A stretch of DNA of 64,000 nucleotides, taken from positions 868,001 to 932,000 of the forward strand of contig NZ_JAHHDS010000003.1 in the NCBI RefSeq assembly GCF_019739195.1, in the 5' to 3' direction. This document shows, in pieces, positions 1 through 8,862 of the stretch. Numbering within the stretch: the first letter of the stretch is position 1; every line of letters begins with the position of its first letter. The translations under genes and the position numbers were made by a program. Origin of the DNA: Microcella sp. (GTDB taxonomy: Bacteria; Actinomycetota; Actinomycetes; Actinomycetales; Microbacteriaceae). A model generated the notes under the pieces. That model ran no database searches and was not told where the DNA came from. It saw only the letters and a program-made list of their open reading frames with translations.

Positions 1-9
1 GTCGGCCGG

Positions 10-828
10 CTAGGTCGCTCGACGAGCAGCGAGCGCCGCCTCGTAGAGCTCGCGCTTGCCGAGCCCCGTCGCGGCGGCGACCTCGGCAGCGGCATCCTTC
101 AGGCGCTCTCCCGTCTCGACGCGCGACGCGACCTCGGCGAGCGCGCTCGGCAGGTCGCCCGACCGCGCGGGCGCGCCCTCGATGACGAGCACGATCTCGC
201 CGCGAGCGCCGTCGGCGAACTGCTCGGCGAGCTCGGCGAGAGTGCCCCGAGCGACCTCTTCGAACTTCTTCGTGAGCTCGCGGCACACGGCGGCTCGACG
301 GTCCGGCCCCATGGCGTCGCGCGCATCGGCGAGCGCCGCGGCGATGCGGTGCGGAGCCTCGAAGACCACGATCGTGCGCGGCTCGGCCGCGAGCGCCCGC
401 AGTGCGGCCGCCCGGCCTTTCCGCGGCAGGAAGCCCTCGAACACGAAGCGGTCGGTCGGCAGCCCGCTCAGCACGAGAGCCGTGAGCACGGCGCTCGGCC
501 CGGGCAGGGCAGTGACGGTGACTCCGGCGGCGATCGCCGTCTCGACGAGCACGAAGCCCGGGTCGCTGATGCCCGGCATGCCCGCGTCGGTGAGCACGAG
601 CACGTCGGTCTCGCGGGCGAGCTCGACGAGCTCGGCCGACTTCTCGCGCTCGTTGTGCTCGTGCAGGGGCAGCAATTGCGGGCGATTTTCCACCCCTAGC
701 GCGCGCATGAGGTGCACGGCGGTGCGGGTGTCTTCGGCGACGACGACCGTCGCCGACTGCAGCGCCTCGACCAGCCGCCGGCTCGCGTCGCCGAGATTGC
801 CGATGGGCGTCGCCGCGAGCAGAATCAT
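10..828 (-). CDS. rsmI: 16S rRNA (cytidine1402-2'-O)-methyltransferase RsmI
   Basis: SAM-dependent 2'-O-methylation of C1402 in the decoding centre of 16S rRNA (established for the family). The 272-aa product opens with LLAATPIGNLGD, the family's N-terminal signature, followed by AEDTRTAVHLM (about 31-41), TDAGMPGISDPG (80-91) and ALPGPSAVLTAL (107-118), all in the expected order for a tetrapyrrole-methylase fold. I chose the ATG at 828 rather than longer in-frame starts because a GGGAGGATGG Shine-Dalgarno lies just upstream and homology begins exactly there. It diverges from the mannosyltransferase gene, an arrangement common in actinobacteria. Length is normal for the family. Confidence 0.95.
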   Translation of the reverse strand: MILLAATPIGNLGDASRRLVEALQSATVVVAEDTRTAVHLMRALGVENRPQLLPLHEHNEREKSAELVELARETDVLVLTDAGMPGISDPGFVLVETAIAAGVTVTALPGPSAVLTALVLSGLPTDRFVFEGFLPRKGRAAALRALAAEPRTIVVFEAPHRIAAALADARDAMGPDRRAAVCRELTKKFEEVARGTLAELAEQFADGARGEIVLVIEGAPARSGDLPSALAEVASRVETGERLKDAAAEVAAATGLGKRELYEAALAARRAT

Positions 829-957
829 GCGCCCATCCTCCCACCGGGCGCGACCGTCCGCCCCGGCCAGGGTTTGCCGGGCCGGTGACCACACCGCGGT
901 TGGGCAGGAGGCGCGCCTTCCCCACGACTTGCCGTCCCCTCGGGGTCACGCCTCAGA

Positions 958-1018
958 GACTTCAACGGATGCGGAAGAACATGAAGCAGATTCGGACAGT
1001 TCCGCATCCGTTGAAGTC
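958..1018. repeat. 19-bp perfect inverted repeat in the rsmI/pmt divergent region
   Basis: The arm GACTTCAACGGATGCGGAA at 958-976 is repeated exactly as its reverse complement at 1000-1018, separated by 23 nt. Outside the arms a weaker GCCT/AGGC pairing (950-953 with 1024-1027) may extend the stem. It lies between two divergent genes, so it is not a simple terminator for either. A large operator, an RNA hairpin or a degenerate mobile-element palindrome are all possible. Confidence 0.7.
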
Positions 1019-1064
1019 ACCGGAGGCGTACAGGTCGGTCATGTCACGTCGCACCGCGCACGGA

Positions 1065-1070
1065 TACGAT
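1065..1070 (+). promoter_or_regulatory. -10 box TACGAT of a probable leaderless promoter (pmt)
   Basis: TACGAT is followed by six bases and then the ATG at 1077. This TANNNT-N6-ATG layout recurs throughout the window and predicts transcription starting at the start codon. Confidence 0.5.
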
Positions 1071-1076
1071 GAGCGA

Positions 1077-2723
1077 ATGACGGGGGCACAGTCGACGGGG
1101 GCCCACTCGCGCGACCAGCACCCTGCTCATTCGACCGGAATGCACGCGGCCGCGACCGCAGCACCCTCGTCGCAGACGCTCGAGCGGAGACGGCGCGTGC
1201 TGCAGGTCGCCGTGCCCGCGGCCGTGCTCGGCGTCGCAGCGGCGACGCGGCTCATCGGCCTCGAGCAGCCGGGCGAGCTCGTCTTCGACGAGACCTACTA
1301 CGTGAAAGACGCCGAGTCGCTGCGGCAGCTCGGCTACGAGGGGCGCTGGCCCGACGGCGCGAACGATCTGTGGGCCGCGGGCACTCCCGGCAGCCCGAGC
1401 CCACTTGCGTCATTCGTCGTACACCCGCCGCTCGGTAAGTGGGTCATTGCGCTCGGGCTCGCGCTGCTCGGCCCCGAAAACCCCGCAGCCTGGCGCCTCG
1501 GCACGGCACTGATGGGCATCGCCCTCGTCGGGCTCGTCATGCTGCTCGCGCACCTTCTGCTCGGGCGCCTCGTGCTCACGGGCCTCGCGGGTCTGCTCAT
1601 CGCCGTCGACGGCAACGCGATCGTCATGAGCCGCGTCGCACTGCTCGACGGCGTGCTCGCGCTGCTCATCGTGCTCGCCGTCATCTTCATCGTGCTCGAT
1701 CGACGGGATGCCCACCGCCAGCTCACCGCCTGGCTCGAGCGGCGTCGCTCGAGCGACCCGCCGCGCACGACCGACTGGGGGCCCGCGCTGTGGGGTCGCC
1801 CCTGGCTGCTCGCCGCTGGGCTCGCGTTCGGGCTCGCCACGGGCGTCAAGTGGAACGCCCTCTACCTGCTCGCCGCCTTCGCCGTACTAACCGTCGCCGC
1901 CGACGCCGTCGACCGTCGCCGCGCCGGGGTCGCCCTGTGGGCGAGCGGCACCCTGCTGCGGCAGGCTCCGATCTCGTTCGTGCTCACGATCCCCGCTGCT
2001 GCAGCCGCCCACCTCATCACGTGGTGGGGCTGGTTCGCGACGACCGGAGGCTACGGCCGCGACCGGCTCGTGTCCGACGAGAATCGACTACCGGGCATCC
2101 TGGGCAGTCTTCCCGACCCCCTGCAGAACTGGTGGGCCTACCAGCAATCGATCTACGGCTATCACGTGGGCGTGACCGCCGACCACAACTACGGCGCGCC
2201 CGCACTCGGCTGGCCGCTGCTGCTGCGCCCGACGTACATGCACTACACCGACCTCGGCGACGGCACGGCCGAAGCCATCACCGGAATCCCGAACCCACTC
2301 ATCTGGTGGGCTGCCGTCGCCGCGGTCGTCACGCTCGTCGTGGTGCTGGTGGTGAGCGCGGTGCGACGGATGCGCGGCGCCCACCTGCCCCTGCTGCCCG
2401 CGCACGGCTGGCCTCTTGCCGTCGTGCTCACCGGGGTCTTCGCCGGCTGGCTGCCATGGTTGCTCTACCCCGAGCGCACGACGTTCTTCTTCTACACGAT
2501 TGTCATCACGCCGTTTCTCGTGCTCGCCCTCACGATCGTGCTCAGCGCCGTGCTCGGCAATCCGTCAGCGCCCGCGCCGCGGCGCGCGGTCGGTGCCACG
2601 GTCGTGCTGGTCTTCATGTTCGTCGTCGTCGCGATCAGCGCGTTCTTCCTGCCGCTGTGGACGGGCACGCCCGTCGACATCGACTTCATCCGGCTGCACT
2701 ACTGGTTGCCGACATGGATCTGA
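1077..2723 (+). CDS. Dolichyl/polyprenyl-phosphate-mannose--protein mannosyltransferase (GT39)
   Basis: Integral membrane protein of about 548 aa that would transfer mannose from polyprenyl-phosphate-mannose to secreted proteins on the outer face of the membrane (family knowledge). The segment LVFDETYYVKDAESL places the paired acidic residues D71/E72 in the first external loop, the PMT catalytic signature; HPPLGKW follows near residue 118. Many hydrophobic helices and a Trp/Tyr-rich late loop (WWAYQQSIYGYH) are visible. The ATG at 1077 is preferred because the leaderless -10 box precedes it and homology starts only near residue 40; in-frame ATGs further upstream would run through the inverted repeat. 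Likely substrates include the LAXTG and other secreted proteins encoded nearby (inference). Confidence 0.92.
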   Translation: MTGAQSTGAHSRDQHPAHSTGMHAAATAAPSSQTLERRRRVLQVAVPAAVLGVAAATRLIGLEQPGELVFDETYYVKDAESLRQLGYEGRWPDGANDLWAAGTPGSPSPLASFVVHPPLGKWVIALGLALLGPENPAAWRLGTALMGIALVGLVMLLAHLLLGRLVLTGLAGLLIAVDGNAIVMSRVALLDGVLALLIVLAVIFIVLDRRDAHRQLTAWLERRRSSDPPRTTDWGPALWGRPWLLAAGLAFGLATGVKWNALYLLAAFAVLTVAADAVDRRRAGVALWASGTLLRQAPISFVLTIPAAAAAHLITWWGWFATTGGYGRDRLVSDENRLPGILGSLPDPLQNWWAYQQSIYGYHVGVTADHNYGAPALGWPLLLRPTYMHYTDLGDGTAEAITGIPNPLIWWAAVAAVVTLVVVLVVSAVRRMRGAHLPLLPAHGWPLAVVLTGVFAGWLPWLLYPERTTFFFYTIVITPFLVLALTIVLSAVLGNPSAPAPRRAVGATVVLVFMFVVVAISAFFLPLWTGTPVDIDFIRLHYWLPTWI

Positions 2724-2760
2724 GCGCATGAACCGAGGGGTCCATGGCCGCGGCCGTCGC

Positions 2761-4005
2761 CTACCGGCGCCGCCCGTACACCGCCCGGCGCAGCAACCAC
2801 TCGGCCGGACCAGGCCGGTCGAACGCCGCGAGAACGTTCGCGAGCACGAGCGTGCCGAGCCACGTGATGACGGCGATCTGAGTGGCAACGGCGACACTCA
2901 CGGTGCCGCCGAGGCCGAGCGTGTAGGGCGCGAAGGCGATGACGAACACCACCGACTGGGTGAGATAGCCGCTGAGTGACCGTTGCCCGAGCGCCGCGAA
3001 GGCGCGCGAGATCGGCCCTGCGGGCTTCGCTGTCGGGCTGCCGAGCTCGCGCCCGGATGGTCGGCCGGCGACGAGCAGAGCGATGAGCGCCACGTAGCCT
3101 GCGCCTCCGATGGCTCCCGTCGCAGCGTGCAGCATGGCCGCAAAGGGCTCGACGAAGGGGTTGAGCTCGAAGACCCCGAGCAGCGCGAGCGCGATGGGCA
3201 GAGCTCCGAGCACCGAGAGCGGCACGCCGATTCCCGCCGTGAGACCGAGCGCACGACGGTGCTGCCAGGGCTGCTCGAGCATGCGTCGCCGCGCGGCCCA
3301 CATGCCGAGAATCATGGGTGCGAGAAGGCCCAGACCGCCGAAGGGCACCGAGATCAGGCCGATCGACCACTCGGCGGCGCGCAGCAGCACCGCCATGCCG
3401 AACGTCTCGGCGCTGGCCGAACCGAAGCTCACGGTCGACAGCCCTCCCCCGCCGAACTTCGACAGCAGCCCGCTCAGACCTTCCAGCGCGCCGACCAGAA
3501 TGAGGAACCCGAACGCGAGCCATCCGACGATCGCGAGCGTGCGACCTGACGCGCGGATCAGCAGCACGAGGGCGAGGCCGAGCAGGCCGTAGGTGCCGAG
3601 AATGTCGCCGAAGAACAGCAGCACCCCGTGCGCGGCACCGAACGCGATGAGCCACAGGTTGCGGCGGATCAGCAGCTTGCGTGCGTCGGGCAACGAGGTG
3701 CCTCGCGCGTGCTCCCGCGTCAGAAGTTGCGTCATGCCGTAGCCGAAGAGCAACGCGAAGAGCGGGTAGCTGCGGTTGTCGGCGAGCGTCGCGACGAGGG
3801 CGTTGACCCACGGGTCGGCAGCAGCATCCGTCATGGGCTTCAGCAGAATGCCGAGCTCACGACCATAGAGGAAGAACGGCACGTTCGCCACGGCGATGCC
3901 GAGCAGCACGAGGCCGCGCGCGACGTCGGGCGCCAAGGCGCGATCGGCGCGCGCAGTCGGAGCGAGGGCGGGCGGGGGCGGCGAGGGCTGAGCATCCGTC
4001 GTCAT
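2761..4005 (-). CDS. DUF418 (YeiB-type) integral membrane protein
   Basis: 414-aa membrane protein. After a short Pro/Ala-rich N-terminus comes ALAPDVARGLVLLGIAVAN, the characteristic 'D-x-x-R-G-x-A-L/L-G-I' opening of the acyltransferase-3-like DUF418 family, then repeated hydrophobic helices and a C-terminal GPAEWLLRR motif typical of DUF418. Function is unknown; a transport or lipid-modifying role is often suggested. The start is supported by TATCGT six bases before the ATG (4012-4017), a leaderless-type promoter. It converges on the mannosyltransferase gene with a 37-bp gap. Confidence 0.85.
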   Translation of the reverse strand: MTTDAQPSPPPPALAPTARADRALAPDVARGLVLLGIAVANVPFFLYGRELGILLKPMTDAAADPWVNALVATLADNRSYPLFALLFGYGMTQLLTREHARGTSLPDARKLLIRRNLWLIAFGAAHGVLLFFGDILGTYGLLGLALVLLIRASGRTLAIVGWLAFGFLILVGALEGLSGLLSKFGGGGLSTVSFGSASAETFGMAVLLRAAEWSIGLISVPFGGLGLLAPMILGMWAARRRMLEQPWQHRRALGLTAGIGVPLSVLGALPIALALLGVFELNPFVEPFAAMLHAATGAIGGAGYVALIALLVAGRPSGRELGSPTAKPAGPISRAFAALGQRSLSGYLTQSVVFVIAFAPYTLGLGGTVSVAVATQIAVITWLGTLVLANVLAAFDRPGPAEWLLRRAVYGRRR

Positions 4006-4011
4006 GAATTC

Positions 4012-4017
4012 ACGATA
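4012..4017 (-). promoter_or_regulatory. -10 box TATCGT of a probable leaderless promoter
   Basis: On the minus strand TATCGT is followed by GAATTC and then the ATG at 4005. There is no Shine-Dalgarno between box and start. Confidence 0.5.
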
Positions 4018-4088
4018 CGACGCGACCTGCGGCGTGCGCCTCCGTCGCGCGGTGGAGAATGCGGATGCTCGCTCTCCGCCGCGCGAAG

Positions 4089-4103
4089 GTTACGTCGCGT
4101 AAC
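4089..4103. promoter_or_regulatory. Short palindrome upstream of the sulfhydrylase gene
   Basis: GTTACG-TCG-CGTAAC is a perfect 6-bp inverted repeat about 32 bp upstream of the TAGCCT -10 box (4135-4140) that precedes the ATG at 4147 by six bases. It could bind a sulfur or methionine regulator; nothing in the window tests this. Confidence 0.35.
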
Positions 4104-4146
4104 GCGCGGTGCGGCCGGCCGTGAAGCACACGGTTAGCCTGGAGGA

Positions 4147-5448
4147 ATGGCCGACCGCGACTACGGATTCCGCACGCGCGCGCTGCACGCGGGCAATGTG
4201 CCCGACGCGACGACAGGTGCGCGCGCGATACCGATCTACCAGTCGAGCGCCTTCGTCTTCGACTCGCCCGAAGACGCCGCCGCGCGGTTCGCGCTGCAGA
4301 AGTACGGCACGATCTACAGCCGCCTGGCGAACCCCACGATCGCGAGCTTCGAGGAGCGCGTTGCGAGCCTCGAGGGCGGCCTCGGCGCCGTGGCGACCGC
4401 GAGCGGCCTGAGCGCGCAGTTCATCACGATCGCCTCGCTCGCCGGGACGGGCGACCACATCGTCGCCTCGTCGAACCTCTACGGGGGCTCGATCACGCAG
4501 CTCGACGTGACGTTGCGCCGCTTCGGGGTCGAGACGACGTTCGTCGCGAGCGATGACCCGGCCGACTACGCCGCGGCGATCATCCCGGGCCGCACCAAGC
4601 TCGTCTTCGCCGAGACCATCGCGAACCCCAGCGGCGACATCGCCGACCTCGAGGGTCTCGCCGCCGTCGCGCACGCGGCCGAGATCCCACTGGTCATCGA
4701 CTCGACTATCGCGACCCCCTACCTGTGCCGGCCGATCGAGTGGGGCGCCGACATCGTCATCCACTCGGCGACGAAGTTTCTCGGCGGGGCTGGCACGACC
4801 CTCGGCGGCGTCGTCGTCGAGTCGGGCCGCTTCGACTGGTCGAACCACAACTTTCCGCTCTTCGAAGAGACCGTTCCGCACTATGGCGGCCTCACCTGGC
4901 ACGGCAACTTCGGCGAGTATGCCTTTCTCACCCGCCTGCGCGCGGAGCAGCTGCGCGACATCGGCCCGGCACTCGCGCCTCACTCGGCTTTCCTGCTCGC
5001 GCAAGGTGTCGAGACATTGCCGTACCGCATGCAGGCACACGTCGACAATGCGCGCGTCGTCGCGGAGTGGCTGGCCGCCGACGACCGCGTCGAGGCCGTC
5101 AACTGGGCCGGGTTGCCCTCGCACCGGCACCACGAGCGTGCGGCGAAATACCTGCCGCTCGGGCCGAGCTCGGTGTTCGGCTTCGTCGTCAAGGGCGGCC
5201 GAGCCGTCGGTCAGGGCGTGATCGAGAACGTCGAGCTGGCGAGCCACGTCGCCAACATCGGCGATGCCAAAACGCTCATCATCCACCCCGCCTCGACGAC
5301 GCATGCGCAGCTCACCGAACAGCAACTCGTCGACGGCGGCGTGCACCCGGGGCTCGTGCGCCTCTCGGTCGGCATCGAAGACGTCGACGACATCATCTAC
5401 GATCTCGATCAGGCGCTCACGGCTGCGCTGAAGGGGGCGTCACCATGA
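4147..5448 (+). CDS. metY: O-acetylhomoserine sulfhydrylase / Cys-Met metabolism PLP enzyme
   Basis: 433-aa PLP-dependent enzyme of the trans-sulfuration family, expected to make homocysteine (or methionine) from O-acetylhomoserine and a sulfur donor. The N-terminal FRTRALHAGNVPDATTGAR is typical of MetY, YSRLANPT (about 58-65) is the substrate/PLP loop, and SATKFLGGAGTTLGG carries the Schiff-base lysine K210. The C-terminal RLSVGIEDVDDII is the usual family ending. The length (over 420 aa) favours MetY over shorter MetB/MetZ types. It overlaps the next gene by 4 bp (ATGA), so the two are translationally coupled. The TAGCCT box suggests a leaderless message, although GGAGGA also touches the ATG. 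Confidence 0.92.
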   Translation: MADRDYGFRTRALHAGNVPDATTGARAIPIYQSSAFVFDSPEDAAARFALQKYGTIYSRLANPTIASFEERVASLEGGLGAVATASGLSAQFITIASLAGTGDHIVASSNLYGGSITQLDVTLRRFGVETTFVASDDPADYAAAIIPGRTKLVFAETIANPSGDIADLEGLAAVAHAAEIPLVIDSTIATPYLCRPIEWGADIVIHSATKFLGGAGTTLGGVVVESGRFDWSNHNFPLFEETVPHYGGLTWHGNFGEYAFLTRLRAEQLRDIGPALAPHSAFLLAQGVETLPYRMQAHVDNARVVAEWLAADDRVEAVNWAGLPSHRHHERAAKYLPLGPSSVFGFVVKGGRAVGQGVIENVELASHVANIGDAKTLIIHPASTTHAQLTEQQLVDGGVHPGLVRLSVGIEDVDDIIYDLDQALTAALKGASP

Positions 5449-6050
5449 GTGCAGCGACCAGTCAGCAGAGCACGGATGCGACCGCTGTCGAGCAGGCCAC
5501 CGTCACGCTCGCGAACGGGCTGACCTGCGATATTCCGGCCAGCTCGCCGCTCGCGAAACTGCTGAAGTCGCAGCGCACCTGGGTGGGGCCCGACGCGAAG
5601 CAGCGGCTGAGCATCCTGCGCCGCGCGAAGAGCATCGCGATTGTCGGGGCCTCGCCGAACCCCGCCCGTAGCTCGTACTTCGTCGGCACGTACCTGCAGC
5701 AGTCGAGTGACTATCGCGTCTACTTCGTGAACCCGAACGCGACCGAGATTCTGGGGCAGCCCGCCTACCCCGACCTCGCCTCGCTGCCCGAGGTGCCCGA
5801 CATCGTCGACGTGTTCCGCAAGGCCAGCGACATTCCCTCGGTGATCGATGACGTGCTCGCGATCGGCGCGAAGACCGTCTGGGTGCAGCTCGGCATCTAC
5901 AACGAAGAGGCTGCTCGTTACGGCGAGTCGAAGGGGCTGACGGTCGTCATGGACCGCTGCATCAAGGTCGAGCACGCGCGCTTTCACGGGGGGCTGTACC
6001 TCATGGGCTTCGACACCGGGGTCATCTCGTCGAAGAAGCAGGTTCGCTAA
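5445..6050 (+). CDS. CoA-binding domain protein (YccU-like)
   Basis: 201-aa cytosolic protein with a Rossmann-type CoA-binding fold: SIAIVGASPNPARSSYFVG (near residue 65) is the nucleotide-binding glycine loop, followed by VYFVNPNATEILGQPAYP, and VVMDRCIKVEH near the end, which is conserved in the YccU/succinyl-CoA-synthetase-like CoA-binding family. Its start ATG overlaps the sulfhydrylase stop, so it is probably functionally linked to homocysteine synthesis. The pairing of these two genes is seen in other actinobacteria (recollection, not checked). No catalytic activity is established for the family. Confidence 0.88.
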   Translation: MSAATSQQSTDATAVEQATVTLANGLTCDIPASSPLAKLLKSQRTWVGPDAKQRLSILRRAKSIAIVGASPNPARSSYFVGTYLQQSSDYRVYFVNPNATEILGQPAYPDLASLPEVPDIVDVFRKASDIPSVIDDVLAIGAKTVWVQLGIYNEEAARYGESKGLTVVMDRCIKVEHARFHGGLYLMGFDTGVISSKKQVR

Positions 6051-6075
6051 ACGCCCTACGGGCGCACGGCGCGGC

Positions 6076-6081
6076 TACAGT
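6076..6081 (+). promoter_or_regulatory. -10 box TACAGT of a probable leaderless promoter
   Basis: TACAGT is followed by CGCACC and the ATG at 6088, leaving no room for a ribosome binding site. Confidence 0.5.
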
Positions 6082-6087
6082 CGCACC

Positions 6088-6624
6088 ATGACACTCCGCG
6101 CCGCGATTGTCGCCTCGAGCGACGGCCCGTTCGACTTCATCGGCGGCCTGCCCTTGCACCCGCTCGTCGTGCACGTAGCCGTGGTCGTGCTGCCCGCCGC
6201 CGCACTCGCGCTCATCGTCGTCGCACTGCTGCCGCGCGTGCACTGGATGCTTCGATGGGGTGTCGTGGCCGCTCTGGCCGTCGGCGCCCTCTCTGCGTGG
6301 GTCGCGGCGGAATCGGGCGAAGCGCTGGCCGACCGCGTCGGTGAGCCCGAGGTACACGAAGAGCTCGGCGAGAACCTGCCGGCGATCGCGGCTGTGACTC
6401 TCGCCTTCAGCATTGTCTGGGGGATCATCGCCGAGCTGTCGGCACGGGCCACGCGGGCGACGGCAGCCACCGAATCAGGTGCCGGCCCCTCGCGGGCGCT
6501 GCTCGTGCTGCGGATCGTCATTTCGGTCGCGGCGGTCATGATGGCCGCGTTCGCCATCTACTACACGATCATGGTGGGCCACTCGGGCGCCGTCGCCACC
6601 TGGTTTCCGCGCGTCGGCGGGTGA
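6088..6624 (+). CDS. DUF2231-type integral membrane protein
   Basis: 178-aa protein with about four transmembrane helices. IGGLPLHPLVVHVAVVVLP near residues 18-36 carries the LHP/H motif of DUF2231 proteins, whose conserved histidines suggest haem or metal contact, but no function is proven. The C-terminal half contains two more helices and a final VGHSGAVATWFP segment, also typical. The GTG of the following hydrolase overlaps its stop (GTGA), indicating co-translation. Confidence 0.8.
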   Translation: MTLRAAIVASSDGPFDFIGGLPLHPLVVHVAVVVLPAAALALIVVALLPRVHWMLRWGVVAALAVGALSAWVAAESGEALADRVGEPEVHEELGENLPAIAAVTLAFSIVWGIIAELSARATRATAATESGAGPSRALLVLRIVISVAAVMMAAFAIYYTIMVGHSGAVATWFPRVGG

Positions 6625-7814
6625 GCGTGGCCCGCGCTCGACCGGTCCGCGTCGCCGGGCTCGTCGCAGCGCTTTCGGGTGTTGCGACCATCGTGGTCGT
6701 GACGCTCGCCGTTCTCGTGGCACCCTTGCTGTGGCCGGCGCCCGCCCGTGCACTCAACGCGGGTCTGGCGTCTGTCACGCCTCATGCGCCGGTCGTCGCG
6801 GTCCACGGCGCCGAGATCATCGACCGGCGCTCGGGCGAGCCGCTGACGCTCGTCGGCGCGAACTGGCCGGGCTTCGAGTACGCGTGCATTCAGGGCTGGG
6901 GTCTCAACGAGGGCGGAGCCACCGACGCCGCGGTCGCGGCCATGGTCGAGTGGGGCTTCACCGCGGTGCGCGTGCCGCTCAATCAGCAGTGCTGGTTCGA
7001 CGAGCGACCCGAAGTGGCCTTCGGTTCAGGTGAGCAGTACCGCGCCGCGGTTCGCGCGTGGGTCGAGCGTCTCACCGGCGTCGGACTCGTCGTCATTCTC
7101 GACCTGCACTGGAGCGCCCCCTCCCCCACGCTGGCCGACGGTTTGCGGCCGATGCCCGACGTCGACAGCCCCCGCTTCTGGTCGTCGGTGGCCGAGGAGT
7201 ATCGCAAGCACCAGGGCGTGGTTTTCGACGTGTTCAACGAGCCGCACAGCCGGTACGACGCCGACCGCGAGCAGTGGGCGTTCACACTCGACTGGCAGTG
7301 CTGGGCAACGGGCGGATGCTCGCCTCCGATCGAGAACGACCAGGCCTTCCCGCTCACGGGAGAGACGTATGCGGCCGTCGGCATGGTCGAGCTCGTCGAT
7401 GCCGTGCGACAGTCTCGCGCCACGCAGCCGATCATTCTAGGCGGCCTCGGCTACGCCAATGACTTGCGTGGCTGGCTCGATGCGGCCCCTGTCGACGATC
7501 AGCTCATCGCTGGCCTTCACTCTTACCGCGGGAATCGGTGCGCGGACGAGAACTGCTGGAACGCCGAGGTGCTTCCCCTCGCCGCGCGTGTGCCGGTCGT
7601 CATGGCCGAGTTCGGTCAGAGCGACGGTGGCGACGACCACGTGCGCCGGGCCTTCACGTGGGCAAACGCGAACCTCTCGGGCGCGCTCGCATGGGCGTGG
7701 TGGAGCATCCCGCCCTCAGAGTCGCCGACGAATGCCGCCTACTCGCTCGTCACCGACGAGTACGCGCCGCGCAGCCCCTCGGGCACCGCTCTGATCGAGC
7801 TGCTGCAACAGTAG
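6621..7814 (+). CDS. Secreted or membrane-anchored glycoside hydrolase family 5
   Basis: 397-aa predicted extracellular glycosidase. An N-terminal hydrophobic helix (about 11-40) ends in PAPARALNA, resembling a signal peptide with an AxA site. The catalytic barrel shows GANWPGFEY, VRVPLNQQCWF, ILDLHWS, VVFDVFNEPHS with the general acid/base E207 (N-E-P), GLHSY with H300, and VVMAEFGQ with the nucleophile E330, all in GH5 order. Cys pairs suggest disulfides consistent with export. Substrate cannot be told from sequence; cellulase-like beta-1,4-glucan or mannan cleavage is likely. Start is GTG overlapping the preceding stop. Confidence 0.88.
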   Translation: MSVARARPVRVAGLVAALSGVATIVVVTLAVLVAPLLWPAPARALNAGLASVTPHAPVVAVHGAEIIDRRSGEPLTLVGANWPGFEYACIQGWGLNEGGATDAAVAAMVEWGFTAVRVPLNQQCWFDERPEVAFGSGEQYRAAVRAWVERLTGVGLVVILDLHWSAPSPTLADGLRPMPDVDSPRFWSSVAEEYRKHQGVVFDVFNEPHSRYDADREQWAFTLDWQCWATGGCSPPIENDQAFPLTGETYAAVGMVELVDAVRQSRATQPIILGGLGYANDLRGWLDAAPVDDQLIAGLHSYRGNRCADENCWNAEVLPLAARVPVVMAEFGQSDGGDDHVRRAFTWANANLSGALAWAWWSIPPSESPTNAAYSLVTDEYAPRSPSGTALIELLQQ

Positions 7815-7899
7815 CTCGACTCGTTCTCCTGACGAGAGCGGGCCACGTTACTCGTTGTCTCCGAGTGCTCCCTGCCCGACTCCGCCGGAGCAGAGGGCC

Positions 7900-8862
7900 T
7901 CAGTCTCGCTGCAGCGCCGCGCGTCGACGGCTCAACATGAGTGCCGCAGCACCCGCGGCGGCCAAAAGTCCGCCGAGCGTCACGATGCCCGAAGTGTCTG
8001 CGCCGGTGTCGGCGAGCTCGTTCTCGTCGTTGTCGACCTCGGCACCGGCGGCCGCCGGGTAGCGGAAGACAACACGACCGTCACCACCTGCCGAGTTGAA
8101 CGATGGGACCGTGCTCGGGGCCACGTACAGCACATCGGCGCCCCGTCCAGTTCCGTTGAGGTCGGGTTGTGAGTCGAGCGAGAGAGGCGACGCGATGGCT
8201 CGTCCCCCGGCACCCAACTCGTCAGCAAAGCTCGCGAAGAGCGGCATCGCTGCATCGCCATCAGAGTCGACATCGGTCGCCGGAGCGACACCTGGAGCCG
8301 TAGTCGTGGCGCAGTCGTCGCCGTTTGCGCCCGCGGGGCCACCAGCACCACTGCCGTTTCCGACGTAGGTCGAGAAGTTGCCGGCGGCGATGCAGTACTG
8401 CGCAAAGAAGGCACCAGCGTCGCCACCGTCAGCGACCGTCAGACCACCGAGGTCGACAGACGAGTCGCCACCGCTCGCGGGTGCAGTCTCTGCGCTCACT
8501 CCCCCTGCGCCGACGACCACCGCTGCCGTTGATCCTGCGGGCTGTGACGACAAGTCGACATACTCGACGTTGCCACCAGCCCCGGCGTACCCCTCATTCA
8601 CGCCGTCAGCCAGTGCACCGCCGCCGGCGCCGGCCACCACGGCGAAGAGTCCGGTGAGACCGGAGGGCACAGTCCACGAGTAGTTTCCCGCGGCGGAGAA
8701 GTCGAGCTCGCAGACGTCGCCGATACGAGTGAGGTCACCGCCGACAGGCGCCTCGCCACAGCCTGCGACCGGTGCGGCGAAGGCGGGCACGGCTGACCCG
8801 ACAAGTGCGAAACCGATGGTTCCGATGCCTGCGATCGAGGCGGCCTTACGCGGTGCGGTCAC
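7900..8862 (-). CDS. Sortase-anchored (LAXTG) glycine-rich surface protein
   Basis: 320-aa exported protein. A signal peptide (basic start, hydrophobic GIGTIGFALVGSAVPAFA, AFA cleavage site) is followed by a Gly/Ala/Asp-rich region with few Lys, a loose pattern of GAGG blocks and four cysteines. The C-terminus has the complete cell-wall sorting signal: LADTG, a hydrophobic helix (IVTLGGLLAAAGAAALML), then SRRRAALQRD. LAXTG is the motif of class E sortases of actinobacteria (established knowledge). GTG start with a GGGGGAA ribosome site. The start overlaps the stop of the AMP-ligase gene by 4 bp. I do not recognise the extracellular domain. Confidence 0.85.
   Translation of the reverse strand: MTAPRKAASIAGIGTIGFALVGSAVPAFAAPVAGCGEAPVGGDLTRIGDVCELDFSAAGNYSWTVPSGLTGLFAVVAGAGGGALADGVNEGYAGAGGNVEYVDLSSQPAGSTAAVVVGAGGVSAETAPASGGDSSVDLGGLTVADGGDAGAFFAQYCIAAGNFSTYVGNGSGAGGPAGANGDDCATTTAPGVAPATDVDSDGDAAMPLFASFADELGAGGRAIASPLSLDSQPDLNGTGRGADVLYVAPSTVPSFNSAGGDGRVVFRYPAAAGAEVDNDENELADTGADTSGIVTLGGLLAAAGAAALMLSRRRAALQRD

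Noticed and set aside
56-1072. Long plus-strand open frame antisense to rsmI
   Set aside because: Arg/Ser/Ala-rich translation typical of shadow frames in high-GC coding DNA; rsmI on the other strand has clear family motifs.
885-1076. N-terminal extension of the mannosyltransferase
   Set aside because: It would be encoded through the 19-bp inverted repeat and the -10 box; homology and the leaderless promoter support the ATG at 1077.
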